A stretch of 5,225 bases of DNA from Christensenella sp. UBA4379 (GTDB taxonomy: Bacteria; Bacillota; Clostridia; Christensenellales; Aristaeellaceae). Below the pieces are notes generated by a model. It saw nothing but the letters and a program-made list of their open reading frames with translations, searched no databases and was not told where the DNA came from. Position 1 is the stretch's first letter. Every line of letters starts with the position of its first letter. Position numbers and translations under genes: made by a program. Shown here piece after piece: positions 1-4,943 of this stretch. The DNA lies in contig DGRV01000058.1 of the NCBI GenBank assembly GCA_002391225.1, positions 346 to 5,570 on the forward strand. The letters are read 5' to 3'.

Positions 1-47
1 TAACAGTCCCAGCTGTTCCAGCCCATCGGCGGCGTTCTGGCAATCAT
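1..47 (-). CDS. GH27 alpha-galactosidase, N-terminal fragment (runs off left edge)
   Basis: Only the first 15 codons are inside the window, read on the minus strand from ATG at 47-45: MIARTPPMGWNSWDC. The block TPPMGWNSW is the near-invariant opening of glycoside hydrolase family 27 (clan GH-D) catalytic barrels, where it forms the first strand of the TIM barrel and part of the galactose pocket. Family members hydrolyse terminal alpha-1,6-galactosides such as melibiose, raffinose or galactomannan side chains. There is no signal peptide, since the barrel begins at residue 4, so a cytoplasmic enzyme acting on imported oligosaccharides is likely. GGAGG at 60-64 lies 12 nt before the start, a somewhat long spacing. 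The promoter at 114-142 is separate from the genes to the right. The catalytic Asp residues are outside the window, so activity and substrate are inferred from this signature only. A GH27-like alpha-N-acetylgalactosaminidase or beta-L-arabinopyranosidase is possible. Confidence 0.8.
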   Translation of the reverse strand, partial: MIARTPPMGWNSWDC

Positions 48-113
48 AAAACGGATATTCCTCCTTTTTTAAATACAGATCATCCTGTGAATGATGGCAT
101 TTTGAATGATTCC

Positions 114-142
114 AGTATACCCGCGGGGAAGAGAAAAATCAA
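114..142 (-). promoter_or_regulatory. Promoter of the GH27 gene with flanking palindromes
   Basis: On the minus strand TTGATT (142-137) and TATACT (119-114) are separated by exactly 17 bp, which fits a housekeeping sigma factor. The predicted transcript starts near 107, giving a leader of about 60 nt. Three symmetric elements surround it: GCAAA-A-TTTGC at 143-153 abutting the -35, CCCGCGGG at 120-127 inside the spacer, and a direct repeat TGAATGAT (plus strand, 88-95 and 103-110) just downstream of the -10. These are plausible sites for a sugar-responsive repressor, as expected for a catabolic glycosidase, but no regulator is visible. Confidence 0.65.
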
Positions 143-170
143 GCAAAATTTGCCGCGCTTCTGTCCCCGG

Positions 171-223
171 TAAAAAAAGCAGCCCGAACCGGATCCTTGA
201 AGAGGATCGACTCAGACTGCTTT
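171..223 (-). terminator. Intrinsic terminator of the AEC permease gene
   Basis: Read on the minus strand, the 5' arm at 223-204 and 3' arm at 196-176 form a stem of about 20 bp around a 7-nt loop (203-197), with four G-U wobbles and one bulged base. The end of the stem and the following bases give a T-run at 178-172. It starts 18 nt after the permease stop codon and separates that gene from the GH27 promoter, so the two minus-strand genes are probably independent transcription units. Confidence 0.9.
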
Positions 224-241
224 CTATTTAGTTCATGGTTT

Positions 242-1165
242 TCAGCCGAGGAACTGCCCCCCGATCCAGATGATGACGGGCAGAGTCAGGGCGAAAAACA
301 GGGTGGACATCAGCACGGAGCGCGCGGCGTATTCCGGCTCCTTCCCCGTCTGGATGGCGTAAATCGAGGTCAGCGTCGCGCAGGGACAGGCCATGTAGAC
401 CAGCATGCACAACTTGTCGGAGGCCTCCAGGTTCACCAGCCGGAAGACCAGCATGGAGAGCAGGGGAATGATCAGGTTCCGCATCAGGGTCACCAGGAAG
501 GCCCGGCGCTCCGACAGAATGTCCGACAGCTTGCTTTCCGACATCATCACCCCGATGATGATCAGGGACAGGGGCGTGATCATCGCGCCGGTGCTGCTGG
601 CGACGGTCTGCACCGGGTCCGGCAGGTGCCAGCCCAGGGCCAGCATCACGACCAGCACGGCGGTAGCGATGGTGGGCAGGGTGCAGAGGTTGCGCAGGCT
701 GAACTTTTTCCCGGTAAAGGCGCTGATCTGCCAGGTGAAAAACAGGATGTTGAAGGCCACCAGGAACACGGCGTTATACAAAACGGCGATGTCCCCAAAC
801 AGAGCCCGGCACAGCGGAAGCCCCAGGAACGTGCAGTTGGGGAAGGTCAGCAGGGACGCCGTCGTCACCTTCGCCGCCTCCGAAACCCCGCGCGCGGAAG
901 AGATCCGGACGGATACGAAGGCCACCAGGGCGAACATCAGCAGAACGAGGCCGGTCATCAGCCCCAGGTACAAAAGTTTGCTCCCGCTGACGGTTTGGCT
1001 GGAGGCGCTCACGATGGTAAACGGCAGGATCAGATCGGTGCAGATGCGGGTCAGGTATTTGCGCTGATCCGGGGAGATCAGTTTGCTTTTCCCGGCGATG
1101 AACCCGATGACCACATACAGCAGGATCACCAGGATCTGGGTCAGAACGATGTCCATGGAAATCAT
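242..1165 (-). CDS. AEC-family (auxin efflux carrier) permease
   Basis: The product has 307 residues, the usual size for bacterial AEC transporters, and about ten hydrophobic segments. Approximate positions are 5-24, 38-56, 64-86, 105-123, 126-150, 164-180, 190-208, 222-243, 250-270 and 284-303. Family-like blocks are an N-terminal LILPFT after the first helix pair, NCTFLGLPL near 110-118 followed by ALFG, and a C-terminal segment with CPCATLTSIYA (260-270) and STLFFALTLP (287-296). Bacterial members are secondary carriers for small organic acids such as malate or malonate; the substrate here cannot be told from sequence. ATG at 1165 is preferred over Met4 because AAAGGA (1180-1175) sits 9 nt upstream. 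The gene diverges from the esterase and ends at its own terminator, so it appears monocistronic. Confidence 0.9.
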   Translation of the reverse strand: MISMDIVLTQILVILLYVVIGFIAGKSKLISPDQRKYLTRICTDLILPFTIVSASSQTVSGSKLLYLGLMTGLVLLMFALVAFVSVRISSARGVSEAAKVTTASLLTFPNCTFLGLPLCRALFGDIAVLYNAVFLVAFNILFFTWQISAFTGKKFSLRNLCTLPTIATAVLVVMLALGWHLPDPVQTVASSTGAMITPLSLIIIGVMMSESKLSDILSERRAFLVTLMRNLIIPLLSMLVFRLVNLEASDKLCMLVYMACPCATLTSIYAIQTGKEPEYAARSVLMSTLFFALTLPVIIWIGGQFLG

Positions 1166-1204
1166 TTCGGAATGTCCTTTCGGCTGGCTTTTGGCTGGAT
1201 TTCG

Positions 1205-1213
1205 TGTTATACT
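1205..1213 (+). promoter_or_regulatory. Extended -10 promoter of the CE2-like esterase
   Basis: TGTTATACT contains TATACT (1208-1213) preceded by TGn, the extended -10 form that tolerates a weak -35. No good -35 hexamer is seen about 17 bp upstream. The predicted start is near 1220, giving a leader of about 28 nt with GGAGGA at 1235-1240, 7 nt before ATG 1248. Confidence 0.6.
1206..1211 (-). promoter_or_regulatory. Putative -10 of the AEC permease, overlapping the esterase -10
   Basis: On the minus strand, bases 1211-1206 read TATAAC, a 5/6 match to the -10 consensus. It lies directly over the plus-strand TATACT. The implied transcript starts near 1199, about 34 nt before the permease ATG. 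No convincing -35 is seen, so the call rests on position and the -10 match. Confidence 0.4.
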
Positions 1214-1247
1214 GAAACTGAATCAAAACAAAACGGAGGATCTGTAC

Positions 1248-2393
1248 ATGCTGTTCATCTGGCTGGCGCTGCTTATCTGTCTGCCCCTGCTCTTCTGCCG
1301 CCCCGCCAAAGGGGAAACGCTGACGGAAAGGAGCTTTCCCGCGTCGGAGCCCTATGTGAAGCTGACGGGCCGCACCGCCCTGCATAACGGCGTCCGGTGG
1401 CTGATCCACTCCGCCTCCAAGGCGGAATTCCGCTTTCGGGGCACCAGGGCGGCCGTCGTCATTGCCGGGGACGGCTCTGTTTCGGGCGAGGAAGCATCCC
1501 AGGCCCGGCTGGCTGTGTATCTGAACGGCGAACGGGTGATCGACCACCTGGTCGGCCAGGCGGAGGAAACGCTGGAAATCTTCTCGTCGGACCGGGAGAT
1601 GGAAGCGGAGGTCTGCATCATCAAGCTGTCCGAGGCGGCCAATTCTGTCTTCGGCATCCGGCGCATCGACGTAACTTCTGCCGGGAACATCGAGGCCCTG
1701 CCCGAAAAGGATCTCAAAATCGAGTTCATCGGGGATTCCATCACCTGCGGCTACGGGGTGGACGACGAGGACGCAAACCATCATTTCGTTACCGGCACCG
1801 AAGACGCCACCAGAGCCTACGCCTATAAGACGGCGGCGGCGCTGAACGCGGATTACAGCCTGGTATGCTACAGCGGCCACGGAATCATCTCCGGCTATAC
1901 CGGGGACGGAAACCGGGTCAGCGGCCAGCTGGTGCCGCCCGTGTACGAACAGCTCGGGAAAAACTACGGCAGCGCCGCTTCCGTGATCGACCTGAGCCAG
2001 CCCTGGGTTTTTTCCGCCTTCCAGCCGGACGTCGTCGTCCTTAACCTGGGGACGAACGACCAAAGCTTCACCGGAAGCTCCGCGGAGCGGCGGGAGGAAT
2101 TTACCGCCTCTTACGCCGAATTCCTGAAAACGGTGAGGAAACACAACCCTTCCGCCCTGATCATGGCCGTCTACGGCGTCATGGGGGATGCCCTGTTCCC
2201 CTGCGTTCAGGAGGCTGTCCGGAGGTATTCGGAGGAGACGGGCGACGCCCATATCCAGACCCTGCGCTTGAAGCCCCAGGACGGCTCCACCGGCTATGTC
2301 GCCGACTGGCATCCGACCGAGGCCACCCAGGAGCAGGCGGCGCAGGCGCTGATCGAGCGCCTTTCCTCCCTGATCAAAGGGACCTCAGACTGA
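1248..2393 (+). CDS. CE2-like SGNH carbohydrate esterase, probably exported
   Basis: The 381-residue product fits carbohydrate esterase family 2: an N-terminal beta-sandwich (about 30-150) followed by an SGNH hydrolase domain (about 156-378). The catalytic blocks are intact: FIGDSITCGYG with Ser164, YSGHG (208-212) as the block II glycine region, NLGTND with Asn270, and DWH with Asp353 and His355. Family members remove O-acetyl groups from xylan, mannan and related sugars. The N terminus is a hydrophobic stretch (residues 1-17, ending LLFC) followed by RPAKG. It could be a signal peptide or membrane anchor, but it lacks the usual Lys/Arg before the core, and LLFC is not a good lipobox. ATG 1248 is chosen because GGAGGA lies 7 nt upstream, although the frame is open from 1083. 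The stop is 3 nt from that of the convergent kinase. Substrate is inferred from family only. Confidence 0.88.
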   Translation: MLFIWLALLICLPLLFCRPAKGETLTERSFPASEPYVKLTGRTALHNGVRWLIHSASKAEFRFRGTRAAVVIAGDGSVSGEEASQARLAVYLNGERVIDHLVGQAEETLEIFSSDREMEAEVCIIKLSEAANSVFGIRRIDVTSAGNIEALPEKDLKIEFIGDSITCGYGVDDEDANHHFVTGTEDATRAYAYKTAAALNADYSLVCYSGHGIISGYTGDGNRVSGQLVPPVYEQLGKNYGSAASVIDLSQPWVFSAFQPDVVVLNLGTNDQSFTGSSAERREEFTASYAEFLKTVRKHNPSALIMAVYGVMGDALFPCVQEAVRRYSEETGDAHIQTLRLKPQDGSTGYVADWHPTEATQEQAAQALIERLSSLIKGTSD

Positions 2394-2419
2394 CCCCTAA
2401 TCCATGGGGTTTCCCTTTT
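2376..2419. terminator. Possible shared bidirectional terminator over two convergent stops
   Basis: AAAGGGA (2376-2382) can pair with TCCCTTT (2412-2418), and inside it CCCC (2394-2397) with GGGG (2406-2409). The structure spans both stop codons. On the plus strand it is followed only by a short TTTT embedded in C-rich sequence, and on the minus strand by TTTGATC. The U-runs are poor and the internal loop is asymmetric, so this is a weak candidate, listed because no other terminator exists between the genes. Confidence 0.25.
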
Positions 2420-3155
2420 CCCAGTGATATTCGCCCGTTTCATCGATGCCCAGCTGAATTTCGGCGGGCATCGTTTTTGTCAGGCACAATCGAACATTGG
2501 GCATATCGCTGAAATCCACGAAGCGGACTGCCGCTTCCTGCTGGACGCCCGTGCGGATCTTCCGCTCGATCAGGCGATTCCGCAGCATGGCCTCCGGGGC
2601 GCGGAGAGATACGGTATCGTCCGCGAAGCGGGAAAGGTCCCGCCATCCGTCCTCGTCCAACAGGAGATAGTTCCCTTCCAGCAGCACGATGTCCCCGTCT
2701 ACGGTCAGGGCGTTTTCGACCGGGTTGTGCAGGAGGCGGTCGTACTTGGGCCAGCCGCAGACGGCGCCGGAGGCCGCCAAACGGATGCTTTCGGCCAGCC
2801 GCTCCAGGTCAAAGGTCACCGGAGCGCCTTTGATTTCGACGAGGGAGACCGTTTTTCCTTCCCGCACGGCGGTGTGGCGCAGCAGGTCCTCCTGGCGGCG
2901 GTGAAAGCCGTCCATGCCGATGGCCTGAACGGGGCAGAGCCCGGGGACGCTCCGGGAGAGCTTTTCCAGAAAGCTCAGCAGGGTGCTCTTTCCGGCTCCG
3001 GGCGGGGCGGCGAACATCACGAGGAGCCGGCCTCCTTTTTCCGCCTGCATCTTCGTCCATCGCTTGAGCAGGGGCAGAAAGATCTCGTTCACCGCCTGGT
3101 CGCTGTACCGGGCGTTCACTTTTATGCCGTTGATGATGACCTCGTGTTCCGTCAT
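2397..3155 (-). CDS. P-loop nucleoside/sugar kinase family protein (uridine kinase / FrcK-YggC-like)
   Basis: The 252-residue protein has the order of motifs found in the uridine kinase / phosphoribulokinase-like P-loop family. There is an N-terminal helical region, a Walker A loop APPGAGKST (50-58), MDGFH (81-85), KGAPVTFD (109-116) near a substrate loop, PKYDR (136-140), the strand VLLEGNYLLL (157-166) and a lid-like helix RLIERKIRTG (194-203). The first Walker A residue is Ala50 rather than the usual Gly, while GAGKST is intact. Relatives are annotated as nucleoside/nucleotide kinase family proteins or putative fructose transport kinases, and the true substrate is usually unproved; ATP-dependent phosphorylation of a sugar or nucleoside is the likely reaction. 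ATG 3155 follows GAGGAG (3167-3162) at 6 nt. The gene ends in TAG, has no sugar transporter beside it and appears monocistronic. Confidence 0.82.
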   Translation of the reverse strand: MTEHEVIINGIKVNARYSDQAVNEIFLPLLKRWTKMQAEKGGRLLVMFAAPPGAGKSTLLSFLEKLSRSVPGLCPVQAIGMDGFHRRQEDLLRHTAVREGKTVSLVEIKGAPVTFDLERLAESIRLAASGAVCGWPKYDRLLHNPVENALTVDGDIVLLEGNYLLLDEDGWRDLSRFADDTVSLRAPEAMLRNRLIERKIRTGVQQEAAVRFVDFSDMPNVRLCLTKTMPAEIQLGIDETGEYHWEKGNPMD

Positions 3156-3169
3156 GGAAAGCTCCTCTT

Positions 3170-3220
3170 AAAAAGACCGGAAAGGAACAGGATGCGCCTT
3201 GCTATTCCGCCCGTTCCGGT
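3170..3220 (-). terminator. Long inverted repeat followed by T-run in the kinase/DAHP synthase gap
   Basis: ACCGGAA (plus 3176-3182) and TTCCGGT (3214-3220) are perfect inverted arms. Inside them GGAA (3184-3187) pairs with TTCC (3205-3208), and CAGG (3188-3191) with CCTTG (3197-3201) with one bulge. On the minus strand the stem is followed by C-TTTTT (3175-3170), a terminator-like arrangement placed just before the kinase ribosome site. Because the outer arm overlaps the putative kinase -10, transcripts from that promoter could not form the full stem. It would act on minus-strand readthrough coming from the right, or serve as a DNA operator covering the DAHP synthase -35 and spacer. The role is uncertain. 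Confidence 0.4.
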
Positions 3221-3227
3221 TTATAAT
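3199..3227 (+). promoter_or_regulatory. Promoter of the DAHP synthase gene
   Basis: TTGCTA (3199-3204) and a perfect TATAAT (3222-3227) are separated by 17 bp. The predicted start is near 3234, giving a leader of about 40 nt. The -35 and spacer lie inside the inverted repeat at 3176-3220, so a DNA-binding regulator or structure could compete with RNA polymerase here. Confidence 0.75.
3220..3225 (-). promoter_or_regulatory. Putative -10 of the kinase gene, overlapping the DAHP synthase -10
   Basis: The minus strand reads TATAAA at 3225-3220, opposite the plus-strand TATAAT. The implied start is near 3213, about 57 nt before the kinase ATG. No good -35 is found at 3243-3248, so confidence is low. 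Confidence 0.35.
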
Positions 3228-3237
3228 TTCGGGGATT

Positions 3238-3252
3238 GGCGGCTCAGCCGCC
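3238..3252 (+). promoter_or_regulatory. GC-rich hairpin at the 5' end of the DAHP synthase leader
   Basis: GGCGGC-TCA-GCCGCC forms a perfect 6-bp stem with a 3-nt loop, beginning about 4 nt after the predicted transcript start and ending 8 nt before the ribosome site. It has no following T-run, so it is not a terminator; it may stabilise the 5' end or modulate translation. I do not recognise a known riboswitch or leader-peptide attenuator. Confidence 0.4.
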
Positions 3253-3260
3253 GGACAGGC

Positions 3261-3266
3261 AGGTGA
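3261..3266 (+). promoter_or_regulatory. Ribosome binding site deciding the DAHP synthase start
   Basis: AGGTGA lies 8 nt before ATG 3275. The frame is open upstream to a TTG at 3236, but that codon sits next to the predicted transcript start and has no ribosome site, so ATG 3275 is preferred. In-frame ATGs at 3281 and 3287 are less well spaced. Confidence 0.7.
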
Positions 3267-3274
3267 ATGTTATT

Positions 3275-4312
3275 ATGGAAATGCAGATGGAATTTATCCG
3301 GAAGCTGCCGGTCCCCCAGGACCTCAAAAAGCAGTTTCCGCTGGATGAGAAGGTACACCAGGTCAAGGAACAGCGGGACCGGGAGATCGCCGATATTTTT
3401 GCCGGCAGGGACAGCCGGCTGCTGCTGCTGATCGGCCCCTGCTCGGCCGACAGGGAGGACGCGGTGCTGGAATACATGTACCGCCTGGCCCGCGTGCGGG
3501 AACAGGTACAGGACCGGCTGATGATCGTCCCCCGGGTGTACACCAATAAACCGAGGACAAAGGGCCTGGGCTACAAGGGCATGCTGCACCAGCCGGACGT
3601 CCATAAAGAGGAAGACATGCTGGCCGGCATCATCGCCATCCGGGAGATGCACAGCCGCATCGTCAGGGAAACCGGTTTCACCTGCGCGGAGGAGATGCTC
3701 TACCCCAGCAACCACCGGTATCTGAGCGACCTGCTCAGCTATGTGGCCGTCGGAGCCCGCAGCGTGGAAAACCAGGAGCACCGGATCGTGGCCAGCGGTA
3801 TCGGCGTCCCGGCGGGGATGAAGAACCCGACCAGCGGCGACCTGAGCGTGATGATGAACGCCATCGTGGCCGCCCAGAGCGTGCAGAAATTCATCTACCG
3901 CGGCTGGGAGGTCAAGACCCACGGCAACCCCCTGGCCCACGCCATCCTGCGCGGCTATGTGGACCGCTTCGGCCGCTCCCATCCCAACTACCACTATGAG
4001 GACCTGAGGGAGACCCTGGAGCTGTACCAGAGCAATCCCACCCTGCAGAACCCCTCCGTGGTGGTGGATACCAACCATTCCAACAGCGGCAAAAGGTTCC
4101 TCGAGCAGATCCGCATCAGCAAGGACGTCATGCATTCCCGCCGCGTGAACCCGGACATCCACGCCCTGGTCAAGGGCCTGATGATCGAGAGCTACCTGGA
4201 AGACGGCGCCCAGACCATCGAGGAAGGCGTTTTCGGCAAGTCCATCACTGACCCCTGCCTGGGCTGGGAAAAGACGGAGCGGTTGATCCTGGAATTGGCG
4301 GAGCTGAACTAA
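3275..4312 (+). CDS. 3-deoxy-7-phosphoheptulonate (DAHP) synthase, class I AroF/AroG/AroH type
   Basis: The enzyme condenses phosphoenolpyruvate with erythrose 4-phosphate to give DAHP, the entry step of the shikimate pathway to aromatic amino acids, in the cytoplasm. The 345-residue protein aligns by eye with E. coli AroG along its length. Seen are LLLIGPCS (50-57), PRVYTNKPRT (86-95), GARSVENQEHR (160-170), KNPTSGD (183-189), TNHSNSGK (266-273), ESYLEDG (305-311) and SITDPCLGW (323-331). The four expected metal ligands are present as Cys56, His268, Glu305 and Asp326. A roughly 50-residue segment precedes GPCS, resembling the N-terminal region used for feedback inhibition in AroG-type enzymes; which amino acid inhibits it cannot be read. 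aroF, aroG or aroH cannot be assigned. It has its own promoter and no downstream partner on the strand; the convergent ACT-domain gene ends 9 nt away. Confidence 0.95.
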   Translation: MEMQMEFIRKLPVPQDLKKQFPLDEKVHQVKEQRDREIADIFAGRDSRLLLLIGPCSADREDAVLEYMYRLARVREQVQDRLMIVPRVYTNKPRTKGLGYKGMLHQPDVHKEEDMLAGIIAIREMHSRIVRETGFTCAEEMLYPSNHRYLSDLLSYVAVGARSVENQEHRIVASGIGVPAGMKNPTSGDLSVMMNAIVAAQSVQKFIYRGWEVKTHGNPLAHAILRGYVDRFGRSHPNYHYEDLRETLELYQSNPTLQNPSVVVDTNHSNSGKRFLEQIRISKDVMHSRRVNPDIHALVKGLMIESYLEDGAQTIEEGVFGKSITDPCLGWEKTERLILELAELN

Positions 4313-4321
4313 AGGGAACGC

Positions 4322-4705
4322 TTACTGGTTGATGTCCCGGACCTGCCGGTAGCCCCGGCCCGCCAGGAACTCCTCCACCTCTCCCATGTCCTGTGTCTTG
4401 AGGATGGCGTAGGGGAGCTTGCTGGTAAGGGAATAGGTCACGTACAGGTAGTCGATATTGATGTTGCCGTCTGCCAGGACGCCCAGCAGGCGGTTCAGAC
4501 TGCCGACAGCGTCGGAGATCTCGACGGCCAGCACCTGTTCCGCCCGGCACATGTATCCCGCGTTTCGGAGGACGTCCACCGCCCGGTCGGTATCGTTGAC
4601 CAGCATGCGGATGATGCCGTACTCCGCGCTGTCGTTGGTGATCAGGATGCTCATGTTGATCTGGGCATCCTCGAGCACCTGGGTGATGTGCTTCATGGTG
4701 CCCAT
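4322..4705 (-). CDS. Tandem ACT-domain protein, 5' end cut off by an in-frame TAG
   Basis: The uninterrupted frame from ATG 4705 gives 127 residues with two ACT-like halves. The first retains MGTMKHITQVLEDAQINM and YGIIRMLVND (29-38); the second begins near VLAVEISDAVGSLNRLL (58-74) and NINIDYLYV (81-89). Small stand-alone double-ACT proteins bind amino acids, and some lie beside phenylacetate-CoA ligase or aromatic genes. ATG 4705 has no ribosome site. The sequence upstream continues the family N terminus to ATG 4741 (AAAGGAG 8 nt before it), giving a 139-codon gene whose fourth codon is TAG. Starting at 4705 would remove the first beta strand (ISVFAEN) of ACT1, so the product is probably defective unless the TAG is read through or is an assembly error. 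It converges on the DAHP synthase, which may hint at aromatic amino acid sensing. Confidence 0.75.
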   Translation of the reverse strand: MGTMKHITQVLEDAQINMSILITNDSAEYGIIRMLVNDTDRAVDVLRNAGYMCRAEQVLAVEISDAVGSLNRLLGVLADGNINIDYLYVTYSLTSKLPYAILKTQDMGEVEEFLAGRGYRQVRDINQ

Positions 4706-4741
4706 CGCGTTTTCAGCGAAGACAGAAATCTAGCGGATCAT
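4706..4741 (-). other. Severed 5' codons of the ACT gene with in-frame TAG (4732-4730)
   Basis: Read on the minus strand from 4741: M-I-R-stop-I-S-V-F-A-E-N-A, then Met at 4705. From memory the family N terminus reads M-I-(K/R)-Q-I-S-V-F-x-E-N, so the TAG sits exactly where Gln is expected and differs from CAG by one base (C to T). The frame is otherwise intact through to TAA at 4324-4322. The nonsense change therefore looks recent, or it is recoded, or it is a sequencing error. Confidence 0.8.
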
Positions 4742-4749
4742 GGGATACG

Positions 4750-4756
4750 CTCCTTT
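4750..4756 (-). promoter_or_regulatory. Ribosome binding site of the original ACT start
   Basis: AAAGGAG on the minus strand (4756-4750) lies 8 nt before ATG 4741. It is one of the best ribosome sites in the window and has no purpose other than initiating at 4741, which supports that ATG as the evolved start. Confidence 0.8.
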
Positions 4757-4815
4757 CAGGCTGATTTCAGCGGGGCCGCTTTTAAAAACGAGGCTCCGGC
4801 TGAACAGCTTCATCC

Positions 4816-4845
4816 AGTATATCCCTCTTTTTCAGCAGGACGCAA
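4816..4845 (-). promoter_or_regulatory. Probable promoter of the ACT gene
   Basis: On the minus strand TTGCGT (4845-4840) and TATACT (4821-4816) are separated by 18 bp. The start would be near 4809, leaving a leader of about 68 nt. That leader contains two small perfect palindromes, AGCGG-GG-CCGCT (4769-4780) and GCTGA-TT-TCAGC (4760-4771). They share bases, so only one can form at a time. No T-box or other known riboswitch motif is recognised. Confidence 0.5.
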
Positions 4846-4897
4846 GGCCTTTGAGCCCGGTGCCCTGCATTTCTTTTGTATACCTGCACGGATAAAT

Positions 4898-4927
4898 AAA
4901 AAACTTTCAAACCGAAAGGTCTGAAAG
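4898..4927 (-). terminator. Intrinsic terminator of the tRNA operon
   Basis: On the minus strand CTTTCAGACC (4927-4918) pairs with GGTTTGAAAG (4913-4904) as a 10-bp stem with one G-U pair and a TTTC loop, followed at once by TTTTTT (4903-4898). It starts 17 nt after the tRNA-Met CCA end and shields the ACT gene from tRNA transcription. Confidence 0.93.
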
Positions 4928-4943
4928 TAAAAGGTGATGAAAT

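Noticed and set aside
197..1387. Long plus-strand open frame opposite the permease
   Set aside because: Its product is rich in Gln, Gly, His and Arg with no domain, and it covers the antisense of a clear membrane protein plus a terminator. It is a shadow caused by GC-rich codon use.
774..2312. 512-codon minus-strand open frame opposite the esterase
   Set aside because: It has no recognisable domain, crosses the divergent promoter region and lies antisense to intact SGNH motifs.
3221..4162. 313-codon minus-strand open frame opposite the DAHP synthase
   Set aside because: It has an Ala/Gly/Val/His/Asp-rich composition typical of antisense frames, no ribosome site was noted, and all four metal ligands of the real enzyme are on the other strand.
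4730..4732. Pyrrolysine or selenocysteine insertion at the TAG
   Set aside because: Selenocysteine uses TGA, and pyrrolysine would not be expected at a structural Gln near the start of an ACT fold. No supporting context was seen.
4857..4891. Imperfect inverted repeat CCGGTGC/GCACGG between the tRNA terminator and the ACT promoter
   Set aside because: It has a bulged short stem, a loop over 20 nt and no T-run; it could be chance.
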